Assembly: GCA_023415655.1 (NCBI GenBank) | Contig: JAEZKD010000310.1 | Coordinates: 1-24,339 of the forward strand | Direction of reading: 5' to 3' | DNA length: 24,339 bases | From: Bacillota bacterium | GTDB taxonomy: Bacteria; Bacillota; Clostridia; Lachnospirales; Lachnospiraceae | Shown here: one piece after another, positions 16,724 through 23,161 of the stretch | Numbering within the stretch: the stretch's first letter is position 1 | Layout: each line of letters opens with the position of its first letter | Made by a program: the position numbers and the translations under genes | Notes under the pieces: model-generated | Seen by the model: only the letters and a program-made list of their open reading frames with translations | The model's database searches: none | Told to the model about the DNA's origin: nothing

Positions 16724-17971
16724 ATGACAAAAATAGATATTATTTCTGGCTTTTTAGGAGCAGGAAAAACAACATTAATTAAGAAATTATTAAAAGAAGG
16801 ATTTGCAAAGGAAAAGCTAGTTTTAATTGAAAATGAATTTGGAGAAATAGGAATCGATGGTGGGTTTCTAAAAGAAGCAGGAGTTCAAATTACAGAGATG
16901 AATTCTGGTTGCATTTGTTGTTCATTGGTTGGAGATTTCGGAAAAGCACTTCGTGAAGTGTTAGACCAATTCCATCCAGATCGTATTATCATTGAACCAT
17001 CAGGTGTTGGAAAGCTATCCGATGTAATCTCTGCAGTGAATGGAGTTTTGACTGAGGATATCGTTTTGAATAGTTATACTGCGGTTGTAGATGTGAAAAA
17101 GTGTAAGATGTACATGAAAAATTTTGGTGAGTTCTTCAATAATCAGGTTGAGAGTGCTAAGACAATTGTATTAAGTCGTACCCAGGAAGTTACAGAGGAC
17201 AAGCTCAATGCAGCGATTTCTTTACTTCGTGAGCACAATGAGAAAGCAACCATTGTTACTACTGCTTGGGATGAAATTGATGGTAGCTTGATTGTAAAAG
17301 CAATGGAAGGCGAGAACTCCCTTGCTGATGATTTATTAAAAGAAATGAAGAAAGCGCATTCCTATGATGACCATGCTTGTGACTGCGGTTGTGGAGATGC
17401 TTGCGACTGTGGCTTAGATGAGGAAGAGGATGATCATGCTTGTGACTGCGGTTGTGGAGATGCTTGCGATTGTGGCTTAGATGAGGATGAGGATGAGGAT
17501 GATGATAAGTGCGATTGTGGCTGTGGCTGTGGGAATGGCAATAGTGAGTGCGATTGTCTAGATGAAGAAGAGCATGATCATGAATGTGATTGCGAACATG
17601 ATCACGCTGCGCATGAACATGACTGCGGCTGTGGACATGATCACGCTGAGCATGAATGCGGTTGTGGACATGATCATAATCACGAGCATCATCATGCAGA
17701 GGAGGTATTTACAAGCTGGGGAACAGAGACCGTTCGTAAATACAGCAAAGAGGAATTAGAAACAATTTTAAATGAGCTGTCAGAAGCAGAAGACATTGGA
17801 TTCATCTTGCGTGCTAAGGGGATTGTTGCTGGAACCGATGGGGAATGGCATTACTTTGATTTTGTACCAGGCGAATTTGAAATTCGTAAGGGAGCTGCTG
17901 ATGTTACAGGTAAACTCTGCGTGATAGGAAGTAATTTAAAGACCGAAGAAATTGAACGTATGTTCAAATAG
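16724..17971 (+). CDS. COG0523 (CobW/ZNG1-like) GTPase with Cys/His/Asp-rich metal-binding insert
   Basis: A 415-residue GTP-dependent metallochaperone-type protein. Walker A GFLGAGKTT (9-17), the diagnostic CxCC metal motif GCICC (Cys63, 65, 66), IIIEPSGVGKLSDV, and the C-terminal CobW_C-like domain (about 325-415: EVFTSWGTETV to LKTEEIERMF). Between the G domain and CobW_C lies a 108-residue insert (217-324) with 22 Cys and 17 His, built from CDCGCGDACDCGLDE units and GHDH/HECGCGHDH units among acidic runs. Such tails are known in COG0523 proteins linked to zinc, cobalt or nickel, but this one is extreme. ATG 16724 is fixed by GAAGGA (16711-16716); a TTG at 16691 lacks support. The second CobW gene follows 17 bases later. 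Metal identity cannot be read; a zinc role is the most common in this branch. Confidence 0.9.
   Translation: MTKIDIISGFLGAGKTTLIKKLLKEGFAKEKLVLIENEFGEIGIDGGFLKEAGVQITEMNSGCICCSLVGDFGKALREVLDQFHPDRIIIEPSGVGKLSDVISAVNGVLTEDIVLNSYTAVVDVKKCKMYMKNFGEFFNNQVESAKTIVLSRTQEVTEDKLNAAISLLREHNEKATIVTTAWDEIDGSLIVKAMEGENSLADDLLKEMKKAHSYDDHACDCGCGDACDCGLDEEEDDHACDCGCGDACDCGLDEDEDEDDDKCDCGCGCGNGNSECDCLDEEEHDHECDCEHDHAAHEHDCGCGHDHAEHECGCGHDHNHEHHHAEEVFTSWGTETVRKYSKEELETILNELSEAEDIGFILRAKGIVAGTDGEWHYFDFVPGEFEIRKGAADVTGKLCVIGSNLKTEEIERMFK
17372..17497 (+). repeat. In-frame 63-bp tandem duplication in the metal-binding insert
   Basis: Two consecutive 63-bp units (17372-17434 and 17435-17497) each encode 21 residues beginning HACDCGCGDACDCGLDE. 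The first 50 or so bases are identical except for one C/T change in a Cys-Asp-Cys segment; divergence is confined to the acidic end. Near-identity at DNA level, not only protein level, indicates a recent duplication or slippage. Looser repeats encoding HDCGCGHDH-like units continue to about 17695. Confidence 0.9.
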
Positions 17972-17988
17972 AGAGGACTGGTAGTAGT

Positions 17989-18948
17989 ATGGATATCCCT
18001 GTTTTTGTAGTAAACGGTTTTTTAGAAAGTGGAAAAAGTACCTTTGTACTTGAAACAATAAAAGACCCTGAATTTGCAGATGGAGCAAAAACATTATTAA
18101 TCGTTTGTGAAGAAGGCGAAGTCGAATATGATGAGGTAGAGCTAGGAAAGAAGAATGTCAGTATTGTGACAGTTGAGGAACAAGAGGATTTGACCGGAGA
18201 ATTGTTACAACGTCTCAAAGGGTTGTATCAACCACAACGTGTTATGATTGAGTGCAATGGTATGTGGGATTTTGAAGAATTTCTTGAATTAGAAATGCCA
18301 GATGAATGGATGCTAGCACAAATCATCACTTTAATTGATGCGACGACTTATGTGAATTATAGTAATAACTTCAAATCAATTATGGTTGGTTTGTTCCGTT
18401 ATTCTGATACGATTATTGTAAATCGCTGTACGGATACAACGGACAAAATTGCAATTCGCAGGACAATCAAACCAGTCAATCCAAAAGCTCAGATCATATA
18501 CGAGTCAAAAGACGGTGTGACTACAGACGCAGGAGAAGAAGTTATGCCATTTGATATCAATGCAGATTTCATTGATATCTGTGATGAAGATTTTGGATTG
18601 TGGTACATGAACGCAATGGATCAACCAAAAGCTTATCATGGAAAAACAGTTCGTTTTCTAGCAATGGTATACAAATCGAATAAGTTCCCAAAAGGTAATT
18701 TTGTACCTGGGAGATTTGCTATGACGTGTTGTGCAGATGATACTGCCTTCATTGGATTTATGTGCAAGATGGGGAATGACGTTGGACCAGTAAGCTATGA
18801 TACTCTGAAAAGTCGCATGTGGGTTACAGTGACAGCTAAAGTGCGTGTGGAGTATTATAAGGAATATGGTGGTAAAGGACCAGTGCTTTATGCAACAAAA
18901 GTAGAAGAAGCAAGTGAACCAGAAGAGAAGCTTGTTTACTTTAACTAA
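17989..18948 (+). CDS. CobW-like GTPase fused to a YcgQ/DUF1980-like C-terminal domain
   Basis: A 319-residue protein. The N-terminal 190 residues are a COG0523-type G domain: Walker A GFLESGKST (10-18), VMIECNGMWD in place of the EPSG motif, TLIDATTYV and a VNRCTD guanine-specificity-like motif. The CxCC motif is missing: where the neighbour has NSGCICC this protein has EEQEDLT. From about residue 195 the sequence changes to what I recognise as the DUF1980/TIGR03943 C-terminal domain of YcgQ: YHGKTVRFLAMVYKSNKFP, then FVPGRFAMTCCADD (Cys247, 248) and RMWVTVTAKVRV. YcgQ proteins normally accompany a DUF318 permease; none is in this window. ATG 17989 follows GAGAGGACT. It forms a two-gene operon with the Cys-rich CobW. 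A partner or metal-transfer role is inferred. Confidence 0.75.
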   Translation: MDIPVFVVNGFLESGKSTFVLETIKDPEFADGAKTLLIVCEEGEVEYDEVELGKKNVSIVTVEEQEDLTGELLQRLKGLYQPQRVMIECNGMWDFEEFLELEMPDEWMLAQIITLIDATTYVNYSNNFKSIMVGLFRYSDTIIVNRCTDTTDKIAIRRTIKPVNPKAQIIYESKDGVTTDAGEEVMPFDINADFIDICDEDFGLWYMNAMDQPKAYHGKTVRFLAMVYKSNKFPKGNFVPGRFAMTCCADDTAFIGFMCKMGNDVGPVSYDTLKSRMWVTVTAKVRVEYYKEYGGKGPVLYATKVEEASEPEEKLVYFN

Positions 18949-18958
18949 TCGGTTTTTC

Positions 18959-18987
18959 TTGACGAATAGGAAAAAGTTTTTTATAAT
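18959..18987 (+). promoter_or_regulatory. Promoter of yicC-remA-rpoZ
   Basis: TTGACG (18959-18964), a 17-base spacer and a perfect TATAAT (18982-18987), 52 bases before the yicC start. This is one of the best sigma-A-type promoters in the window. It begins only 10 bases after the CobW2 stop, and I see no hairpin terminator between. Confidence 0.82.
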
Positions 18988-19039
18988 AGACTGGATAATC
19001 ATCTAGTTTCATGAATATATTGGGAAAGAATGTGTTGAG

Positions 19040-19918
19040 ATGTTAAAAAGCATGACAGGCTTTGGTCGTTACGAGCTAGATAATTCAGAACGAAAGCTGG
19101 TAGTTGAATTAAAATCAGTGAATCATCGTTACCTGGAATTATCCATCAAGATGCCAAAGAAGCTTAGTTTTTTCGAATGTGCAATTCGTAATGTATTGAA
19201 ACAGTATATGAGCCGCGGTAAGGTCGATATGTTTATTACATACGAAGATTACAGTGAAGGAAAAGCATGTGTTAAGTATAATGAGGAAATCGCAAGAGAA
19301 TACTACAATGGCTTAATTAAGATGAGCGAGGATTTTGATATTGCCAATGATGTTAAAGTGTCAGTGCTATCAAGATTTCCTGATGTATTTACACTGGAAG
19401 AACAAACAATAGATGAAGAGCGTTTATGGGAGATACTGAAAACTGCTGTGGAATCGGCAGCTTCAAAGTTCGTTCAAACACGTATTGATGAGGGTGAGCA
19501 TTTGAAGAATGATATACTTACAAAGCTCGATGGAATGCTAGAGTTAGTAGCATTTATTGAGGAGAGAGAACCACAGATTGTGGCAGAGTATCGTAAGAAG
19601 CTCACAGATAAGGTCAACGAATTGCTTGGGAATGTCAAGATAGATGAGAGTGTGCTTGCCACAGAGATTACAGTGTTTGCTGATCGAATCTGTGTGGATG
19701 AAGAAACTGTCCGATTAAAAGCTCATATTAACAGTATGAGACAAACGCTCAATGAGGGCACGAATATCGGCCGTAAGCTTGATTTTATTGCACAAGAGAT
19801 GAATCGGGAAGCGAATACGATTCTATCAAAGGCGAATGATTTGATTGTATCGAACAAAGCAATTGACTTGAAATCAGAAATTGAAAAGATTCGAGAGCAG
19901 ATTCAAAACATAGAGTAA
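19040..19918 (+). CDS. yicC: YicC family endoribonuclease
   Basis: The 292-residue protein starts with the family signature MLKSMTGFGR and continues with VELKSVNHRYLELSIKMPKK; the C-terminal DUF1732 domain has EITVFADRICVDEETVRLKAHI, the GTNIGRKLDFIAQEMNREANTI block and a final EIEKIREQIQN. YicC homologues are reported to act as endoribonucleases affecting small RNA turnover. The ribosome binding site is weak (GGGAAAG, 19022-19028), but the N-terminal motif fixes the ATG. It leads the yicC-remA-rpoZ unit, with 13 bases to the remA start. Confidence 0.95.
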   Translation: MLKSMTGFGRYELDNSERKLVVELKSVNHRYLELSIKMPKKLSFFECAIRNVLKQYMSRGKVDMFITYEDYSEGKACVKYNEEIAREYYNGLIKMSEDFDIANDVKVSVLSRFPDVFTLEEQTIDEERLWEILKTAVESAASKFVQTRIDEGEHLKNDILTKLDGMLELVAFIEEREPQIVAEYRKKLTDKVNELLGNVKIDESVLATEITVFADRICVDEETVRLKAHINSMRQTLNEGTNIGRKLDFIAQEMNREANTILSKANDLIVSNKAIDLKSEIEKIREQIQNIE

Positions 19919-19931
19919 GAGGGGATGACCA

Positions 19932-20198
19932 TTGAATAAGCTAATTAATATTGGTTTTGGCAATGTCGTGAATTCTGTGAAAATTGTAGCTGTAATTCGC
20001 CCAGAAGCAGCACCAGTGAAACGTATGGTACAATATGCAAAAGATAATGCAAGCTGCATAGATGCTACTTGTGGACGTAAATGCAAATCAGTAATTGTAA
20101 TGGAACAAGGCCAAATTGTTTTGTCAGCCTTATTGCCAGATACCATTGCTAATCGTATGAATCAAAAAGAAGGTCAAGATAAACTTGAGCTATCATAA
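19932..20198 (+). CDS. remA: RemA (DUF370) family DNA-binding regulator
   Basis: An 88-residue DUF370 protein: LINIGFGNVVNSVKIVAV at the N-terminus, RPEAAPVKRMVQYAKD, then IDATCGRKCKSVIVMEQGQI and LSALLPDTIANRM. RemA of Bacillus subtilis forms DNA-binding rings that activate biofilm matrix and osmoprotection genes. The start is TTG (19932), with AGAGGGG (19918-19924) 7 bases upstream overlapping the yicC stop; no ATG would retain the N-terminal strand. Three Cys lie in the central segment where many homologues have Tyr/Arg/Thr, a minor oddity. The gene usually preceding gmk is here followed by rpoZ. Confidence 0.92.
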   Translation: MNKLINIGFGNVVNSVKIVAVIRPEAAPVKRMVQYAKDNASCIDATCGRKCKSVIVMEQGQIVLSALLPDTIANRMNQKEGQDKLELS

Positions 20199-20251
20199 AT
20201 TCAAGAGTATTGATACTAGAAAATAAGAACTTTGAGGAAGGAGAGATAGAT

Positions 20252-20497
20252 ATGTTACATCCATCTTATAATGATTTAATGCAAGTAGTAAATAGTGAGG
20301 TTGAGCCAGGTGAGCAGCCAGTAGTTAATAGTCGTTATTCGATTGTTTTAGCAACAGCAAAACGCGCTAGACAAATTATTGACGGTGCAAAACCACTTGC
20401 TGATTGTAGCTGCAACAAGCCTCTTTCCCAAGCGGTTGAAGAATTGAATGAAGGTAAAGTTAAAATCGTAAGTGATGACGAAGGAGAACAAAACTAA
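20252..20497 (+). CDS. rpoZ: RNA polymerase omega subunit
   Basis: An 81-residue omega subunit that helps assemble and stabilise RNA polymerase. It begins MLHPSYNDLMQVV, and the core motif SRYSIVLATAKRARQIIDG is the conserved omega helix; KPLSQAVEELNEGKVKI matches the family C-terminal helix. An in-frame upstream start at 20210 would add 14 unmatched residues; ATG 20252 has AAGGAG (20238-20243) 8 bases upstream and is preferred. It is 53 bases after remA, with no open frame for guanylate kinase between, and is followed by hairpins. Confidence 0.93.
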   Translation: MLHPSYNDLMQVVNSEVEPGEQPVVNSRYSIVLATAKRARQIIDGAKPLADCSCNKPLSQAVEELNEGKVKIVSDDEGEQN

Positions 20498-20498
20498 G

Positions 20499-20562
20499 CA
20501 TCAGGTAAACTGATGAAAAGATAAAAAAGCTGCTGTGGATGAAAGTTTACAGCAGCTTATTT
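20499..20562 (+). terminator. Double hairpin terminator after rpoZ
   Basis: First a small hairpin CATCAG-GTAAA-CTGATG (20499-20515), then AAGCTGCTGT (20527-20536) pairing perfectly with ACAGCAGCTT (20549-20558) around a 12-base loop, followed by ATTTAAC. The T-run is short and interrupted, but the strong 10-bp stem and position just after the operon's last gene make termination likely. Confidence 0.8.
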
Positions 20563-20627
20563 AACAGTGAAACCTACAAACGAGAAAAAAGTAATCGAAA
20601 GAAGTGCGTTACTGGAAAGGAAAAGTA

Positions 20628-21230
20628 ATGGATAAACAGGAATATACAACCAATAATGTACCAGATACAGATAACATGGAAAAACCGAAAAAGAGTTTTT
20701 TCCGGCAAATCGTGGAGACCGTACTTTACTTTATTATTATTCTGGTAACAGTTTTATTTGTTCAAAAATTTATTATTCAGCCAGTAGAGGTGAATGGAAG
20801 CTCTATGGAGACAACGCTAAGCAATCAGGATCACCTTCTACTCGAGAAGGTTTCTTACCTTTTTTCAAAACCAAAAAGATATGATGTGATTGTGTTTCAT
20901 CCGTATGATTATGATAAAGAGACATGTTATATAAAAAGAATCATTGGTTTACCAGGAGAAACGGTACAGATTATAGACAGTATGATTTATATCGATGGGG
21001 AACCATTGAGTGAGAATTATGGTAAAGAAAATGTGATTGTAGATGCAGGAATGGCAAATGATCCAATTAAGCTTTCTGAGGATGAATACTTTGTACTTGG
21101 AGATAATCGAAATAATAGTAAGGATAGTAGGAATGAATCGGTTGGATTAGTTACGAAGGATTCCATTCTTGGGCGAGCATGGTGTAGAATTTGGCCATTG
21201 ACGGACTTTGAATTTATTCGACATGAATAG
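20628..21230 (+). CDS. Type I signal peptidase (first of a tandem pair)
   Basis: A 200-residue serine-lysine signal peptidase of the SipS/LepB family. A charged N-terminal tail of about 30 residues is followed by one membrane anchor (ETVLYFIIILVTVLFVQKFI). Box B is NGSSMETTL with the catalytic Ser59, box D is IKRIIGLPGE with the general base Lys103, and box E is LGDNRNNSKDSR. It cleaves signal peptides of exported proteins outside the membrane. ATG 20628 has AAAGG (20616-20620) 7 bases upstream; an earlier in-frame start at 20604 lacks a site. Only 18 bases separate it from the second copy, so the two are co-transcribed. No clear promoter was seen after the rpoZ terminator. Confidence 0.94.
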   Translation: MDKQEYTTNNVPDTDNMEKPKKSFFRQIVETVLYFIIILVTVLFVQKFIIQPVEVNGSSMETTLSNQDHLLLEKVSYLFSKPKRYDVIVFHPYDYDKETCYIKRIIGLPGETVQIIDSMIYIDGEPLSENYGKENVIVDAGMANDPIKLSEDEYFVLGDNRNNSKDSRNESVGLVTKDSILGRAWCRIWPLTDFEFIRHE

Positions 21231-21248
21231 AGAGAAGGTGCTTCATAC

Positions 21249-21803
21249 TTGGAGATGGAAGAGAGAAAAGGTGCGAAAAAAGGACGTATGATAATTGAAC
21301 TATTGATATATGCGATAGCATTGTTTTTTGCTGCAGTCATTATTCCTCGATATATTTTGCAACGTACGATAATAATTGGAGATTCAATGGAGAATACTCT
21401 TAATGATGGGGACAATGTATGGGTAGAGAAGATATCCTATCATTTTGATCAGCTAAAACGGTATGATATTATTGTTTTTTATCCCTATGGGAAAGAAAGC
21501 GGTGATTATTTTGTGAAGCGTATCATTGGGTTACCAGGGGAAACGGTGCAGATTATTGACGATACCATCTATATCAATGGTATACCATTAAGTGAAAGCT
21601 TTGGTAAAGAGCGTATGGAATATGCAGGAATAGCAGCAGAACCTATTTTTTTATCTGATGATGAGTACTTTGTTCTTGGAGATCATCGAGCGGTTAGTCT
21701 GGATAGTCGATATAGTAAGGTTGGTGTCGTCTCAAAAGAGAAAATCGCGGGAAGAGTCTTTTTTCGGATTTGGCCATTATCTAAGTTTGGAACTATAGAT
21801 TAG
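21249..21803 (+). CDS. Type I signal peptidase (second of a tandem pair)
   Basis: A 184-residue paralogue of the preceding peptidase. One membrane anchor (IELLIYAIALFFAAVIIPRY), box B IGDSMENTLNDGD with catalytic Ser46, box D VKRIIGLPGETVQIIDD with Lys90 and box E LGDHRAVSLDSR. The stretch around box D is almost identical in the two copies, while the N-termini and box E differ (GDNRNNSKD against GDHRAVSLD), pointing to an old duplication with specialisation. The start is uncertain: TTG 21249 has AGAAGG (21233-21238) 10 bases upstream, whereas ATG 21255 would be only two residues shorter with GGAG touching it. The region downstream has a T-run (about 21806-21813) but no hairpin. Confidence 0.92.
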   Translation: MEMEERKGAKKGRMIIELLIYAIALFFAAVIIPRYILQRTIIIGDSMENTLNDGDNVWVEKISYHFDQLKRYDIIVFYPYGKESGDYFVKRIIGLPGETVQIIDDTIYINGIPLSESFGKERMEYAGIAAEPIFLSDDEYFVLGDHRAVSLDSRYSKVGVVSKEKIAGRVFFRIWPLSKFGTID

Positions 21804-21898
21804 GTGTTTTTTTGACTAATGATTATGCACAAAAAAATTGCTTTATAACAACAAAAAGTGACTTAAGTGTTAATAATTAGTAAAATAATAAAATTCAC

Positions 21899-21927
21899 TT
21901 GAAATCTATCTTAAAATTGGTTAAAAT
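21899..21927 (+). promoter_or_regulatory. Promoter of gap
   Basis: TTGAAA (21899-21904), a 17-base spacer and TAAAAT (21922-21927), predicting a start near 21934 and a leader of about 133 bases. A perfect TTGACA at 21961 looks tempting, but no acceptable -10 lies 16-18 bases after it. Confidence 0.6.
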
Positions 21928-21933
21928 AAGAAA

Positions 21934-21981
21934 GGATTTTGTTAAGGTCAAGGTAGTAGCTTGACAAAAACTTAACAATCC
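21934..21981 (+). promoter_or_regulatory. Compound hairpin at the predicted 5' end of the gap mRNA
   Basis: Three helices stack on the same axis: GGATT (21934-21938) with AATCC (21977-21981), GTTAAG (21941-21946) with CTTAAC (21971-21976), and GTCAAG (21947-21952) with CTTGAC (21960-21965), closed by a 7-base loop. That is 17 pairs with a 2-base bulge on one side and an A5 bulge on the other. It starts at the base where the 21899-21927 promoter should initiate, so it would be a 5'-terminal stem-loop. Confidence 0.65.
21961..21978. promoter_or_regulatory. Rex-operator-like site upstream of gap
   Basis: TTGACAAAAACTTAACAA matches the clostridial Rex consensus TTGTTAA-N4-TTAACAA at 12 of 14 defined positions: the right half is perfect and the left differs at two. 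A further perfect TTGTTAA half-site is at 21939-21945. Rex is the NADH-sensing repressor that often controls gap and fermentation genes in Clostridia. The site lies downstream of the predicted start, so it would act as a roadblock. It also overlaps the hairpin, which could explain the sequence instead. Confidence 0.45.
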
Positions 21982-22066
21982 GAGAAATAAATTAATAGCT
22001 GTCCGTACAGGAAGCTATCCGTTAAGACAGTGTATTATAAAATTTCATTTAGGAGGAATTTAAATC

Positions 22067-23077
22067 ATGGCAGTAAAAGTAGCAATTAATGGTTTTGGAC
22101 GTATCGGACGTCTTGCATTCAGACAGATGTTTGGTGCAGAAGGATATGAGGTAGTTGCAATCAACGACTTAACAAATCCTACAATGTTAGCTCACTTATT
22201 AAAGTATGATTCAGCTCAGGGTAGATACGAAGGACATACTGTAGAAGCTAAAGAATCTTCCATCGTTGTTGATGGTAAAGAAATTAAGATCTACGCAGAA
22301 GCAGATGCTTCCAAACTTCCTTGGGGAGAACTTGATGTAGATGTTGTTCTTGAGTGTACAGGTTTCTATGTATCTAAGGCTAAGTCTCAGGCACATATCA
22401 ATGCAGGTGCGAAAAAAGTTGTTATTTCTGCTCCAGCAGGAAACGACCTTCCTACAATCGTTTACAGCGTTAATGAAGAAACATTATCCAAAGATGATAC
22501 AATCATCTCCGCAGCTTCTTGTACAACAAACTGTTTAGCTCCTATGGCTAACGCATTAAATAAATTAGCTCCAATCGAAAAAGGTTTCATGACTACAATC
22601 CATGCTTACACTGGTGATCAGATGGTACTTGATGGACCACACAGAAAAGGCGATTTAAGAAGAGCTCGTGCAGCTGCTGTTAATATCGTTCCTAACTCTA
22701 CTGGTGCTGCAAAAGCTATCGGTTTAGTTATCCCAGAATTAGCTGGTAAGTTAGATGGTTCTGCACAGAGAGTTCCAGTTCCAACTGGTTCTACAACAGA
22801 ATTAGTAGCTGTTTGTACAAAGAAAGTAACTAAGGATGAAGTTAATGCAGCTATGAAAGCAGCAGCTAGTGAATCTTTTGGTTACACTGAAGAAGAATTA
22901 GTATCTTCTGATATCATCGGTAGCAAATTCGGTTCTTTATTTGATGCAACTCAAACAAAAGTTACTGAGCTTCCAGATGGAAAGACATTAGTTAAGGTTG
23001 TTTCTTGGTACGATAATGAAAATTCTTACACATCTCAGATGGTAAGAACAATTAAGTACTTTGCTGAATTAGCTTAA
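22067..23077 (+). CDS. gap: Glyceraldehyde-3-phosphate dehydrogenase, type I
   Basis: The 336-residue glycolytic enzyme oxidises glyceraldehyde-3-phosphate to 1,3-bisphosphoglycerate with NAD+. The N-terminal Rossmann motif is VAINGFGRIGRLAFRQM, followed by AINDLTNP, where the Asp favours NAD over NADP. The catalytic motif SAASCTTNCLAP carries Cys152, and the later blocks TIHAYTGDQMVLDGPHRKGD, RRARAAAVNIVPNSTGAA and VSWYDNENSYTSQMV are complete. AGGAGG (22052-22057) lies 9 bases before the ATG. Codon choice (many TTC, TAC, ATC, AGA) looks like a highly expressed gene compared with its neighbours. It is followed by a strong terminator and then pgk. Confidence 0.98.
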   Translation: MAVKVAINGFGRIGRLAFRQMFGAEGYEVVAINDLTNPTMLAHLLKYDSAQGRYEGHTVEAKESSIVVDGKEIKIYAEADASKLPWGELDVDVVLECTGFYVSKAKSQAHINAGAKKVVISAPAGNDLPTIVYSVNEETLSKDDTIISAASCTTNCLAPMANALNKLAPIEKGFMTTIHAYTGDQMVLDGPHRKGDLRRARAAAVNIVPNSTGAAKAIGLVIPELAGKLDGSAQRVPVPTGSTTELVAVCTKKVTKDEVNAAMKAAASESFGYTEEELVSSDIIGSKFGSLFDATQTKVTELPDGKTLVKVVSWYDNENSYTSQMVRTIKYFAELA

Positions 23078-23093
23078 TCAGTATTGACCTTAC

Positions 23094-23129
23094 GGGTCCG
23101 GTCTTTAAGGACCGGACCTATTTTTTTCT
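23094..23129 (+). terminator. Strong intrinsic terminator between gap and pgk
   Basis: GGTCCGGTC (23095-23103) pairs perfectly with GACCGGACC (23110-23118), leaving a 6-base loop TTTAAG, and is followed by TATTTTTTTC. This GC-rich stem with a T-run is the most canonical terminator in the window. It begins 17 bases after the gap stop and ends about 33 bases before pgk. No good promoter is visible in the remaining gap, so pgk expression probably depends on read-through or an unrecognised promoter. Confidence 0.95.
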
Positions 23130-23161
23130 CCATTATGTTTATTATTGAAAGGAGCTTTCCT

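Noticed and set aside
17562..17759. Open frame in another + frame within the Cys-rich insert
   Set aside because: It arises from the repetitive GAT/CAT/TGT codons read out of frame; Met/Ile-rich product without a ribosome binding site.
21017..21415. 132-residue minus-strand open frame across the two signal peptidase genes
   Set aside because: It is the antisense of conserved box D/E sequence with low-complexity Ser-rich content and no start signal.
21961..21966. Perfect TTGACA as the -35 of the gap promoter
   Set aside because: No acceptable -10 lies 16-18 bases downstream; the TTGAAA/TAAAAT pair at 21899-21927 is better, and TTGACA is explained by the hairpin and Rex-like site.
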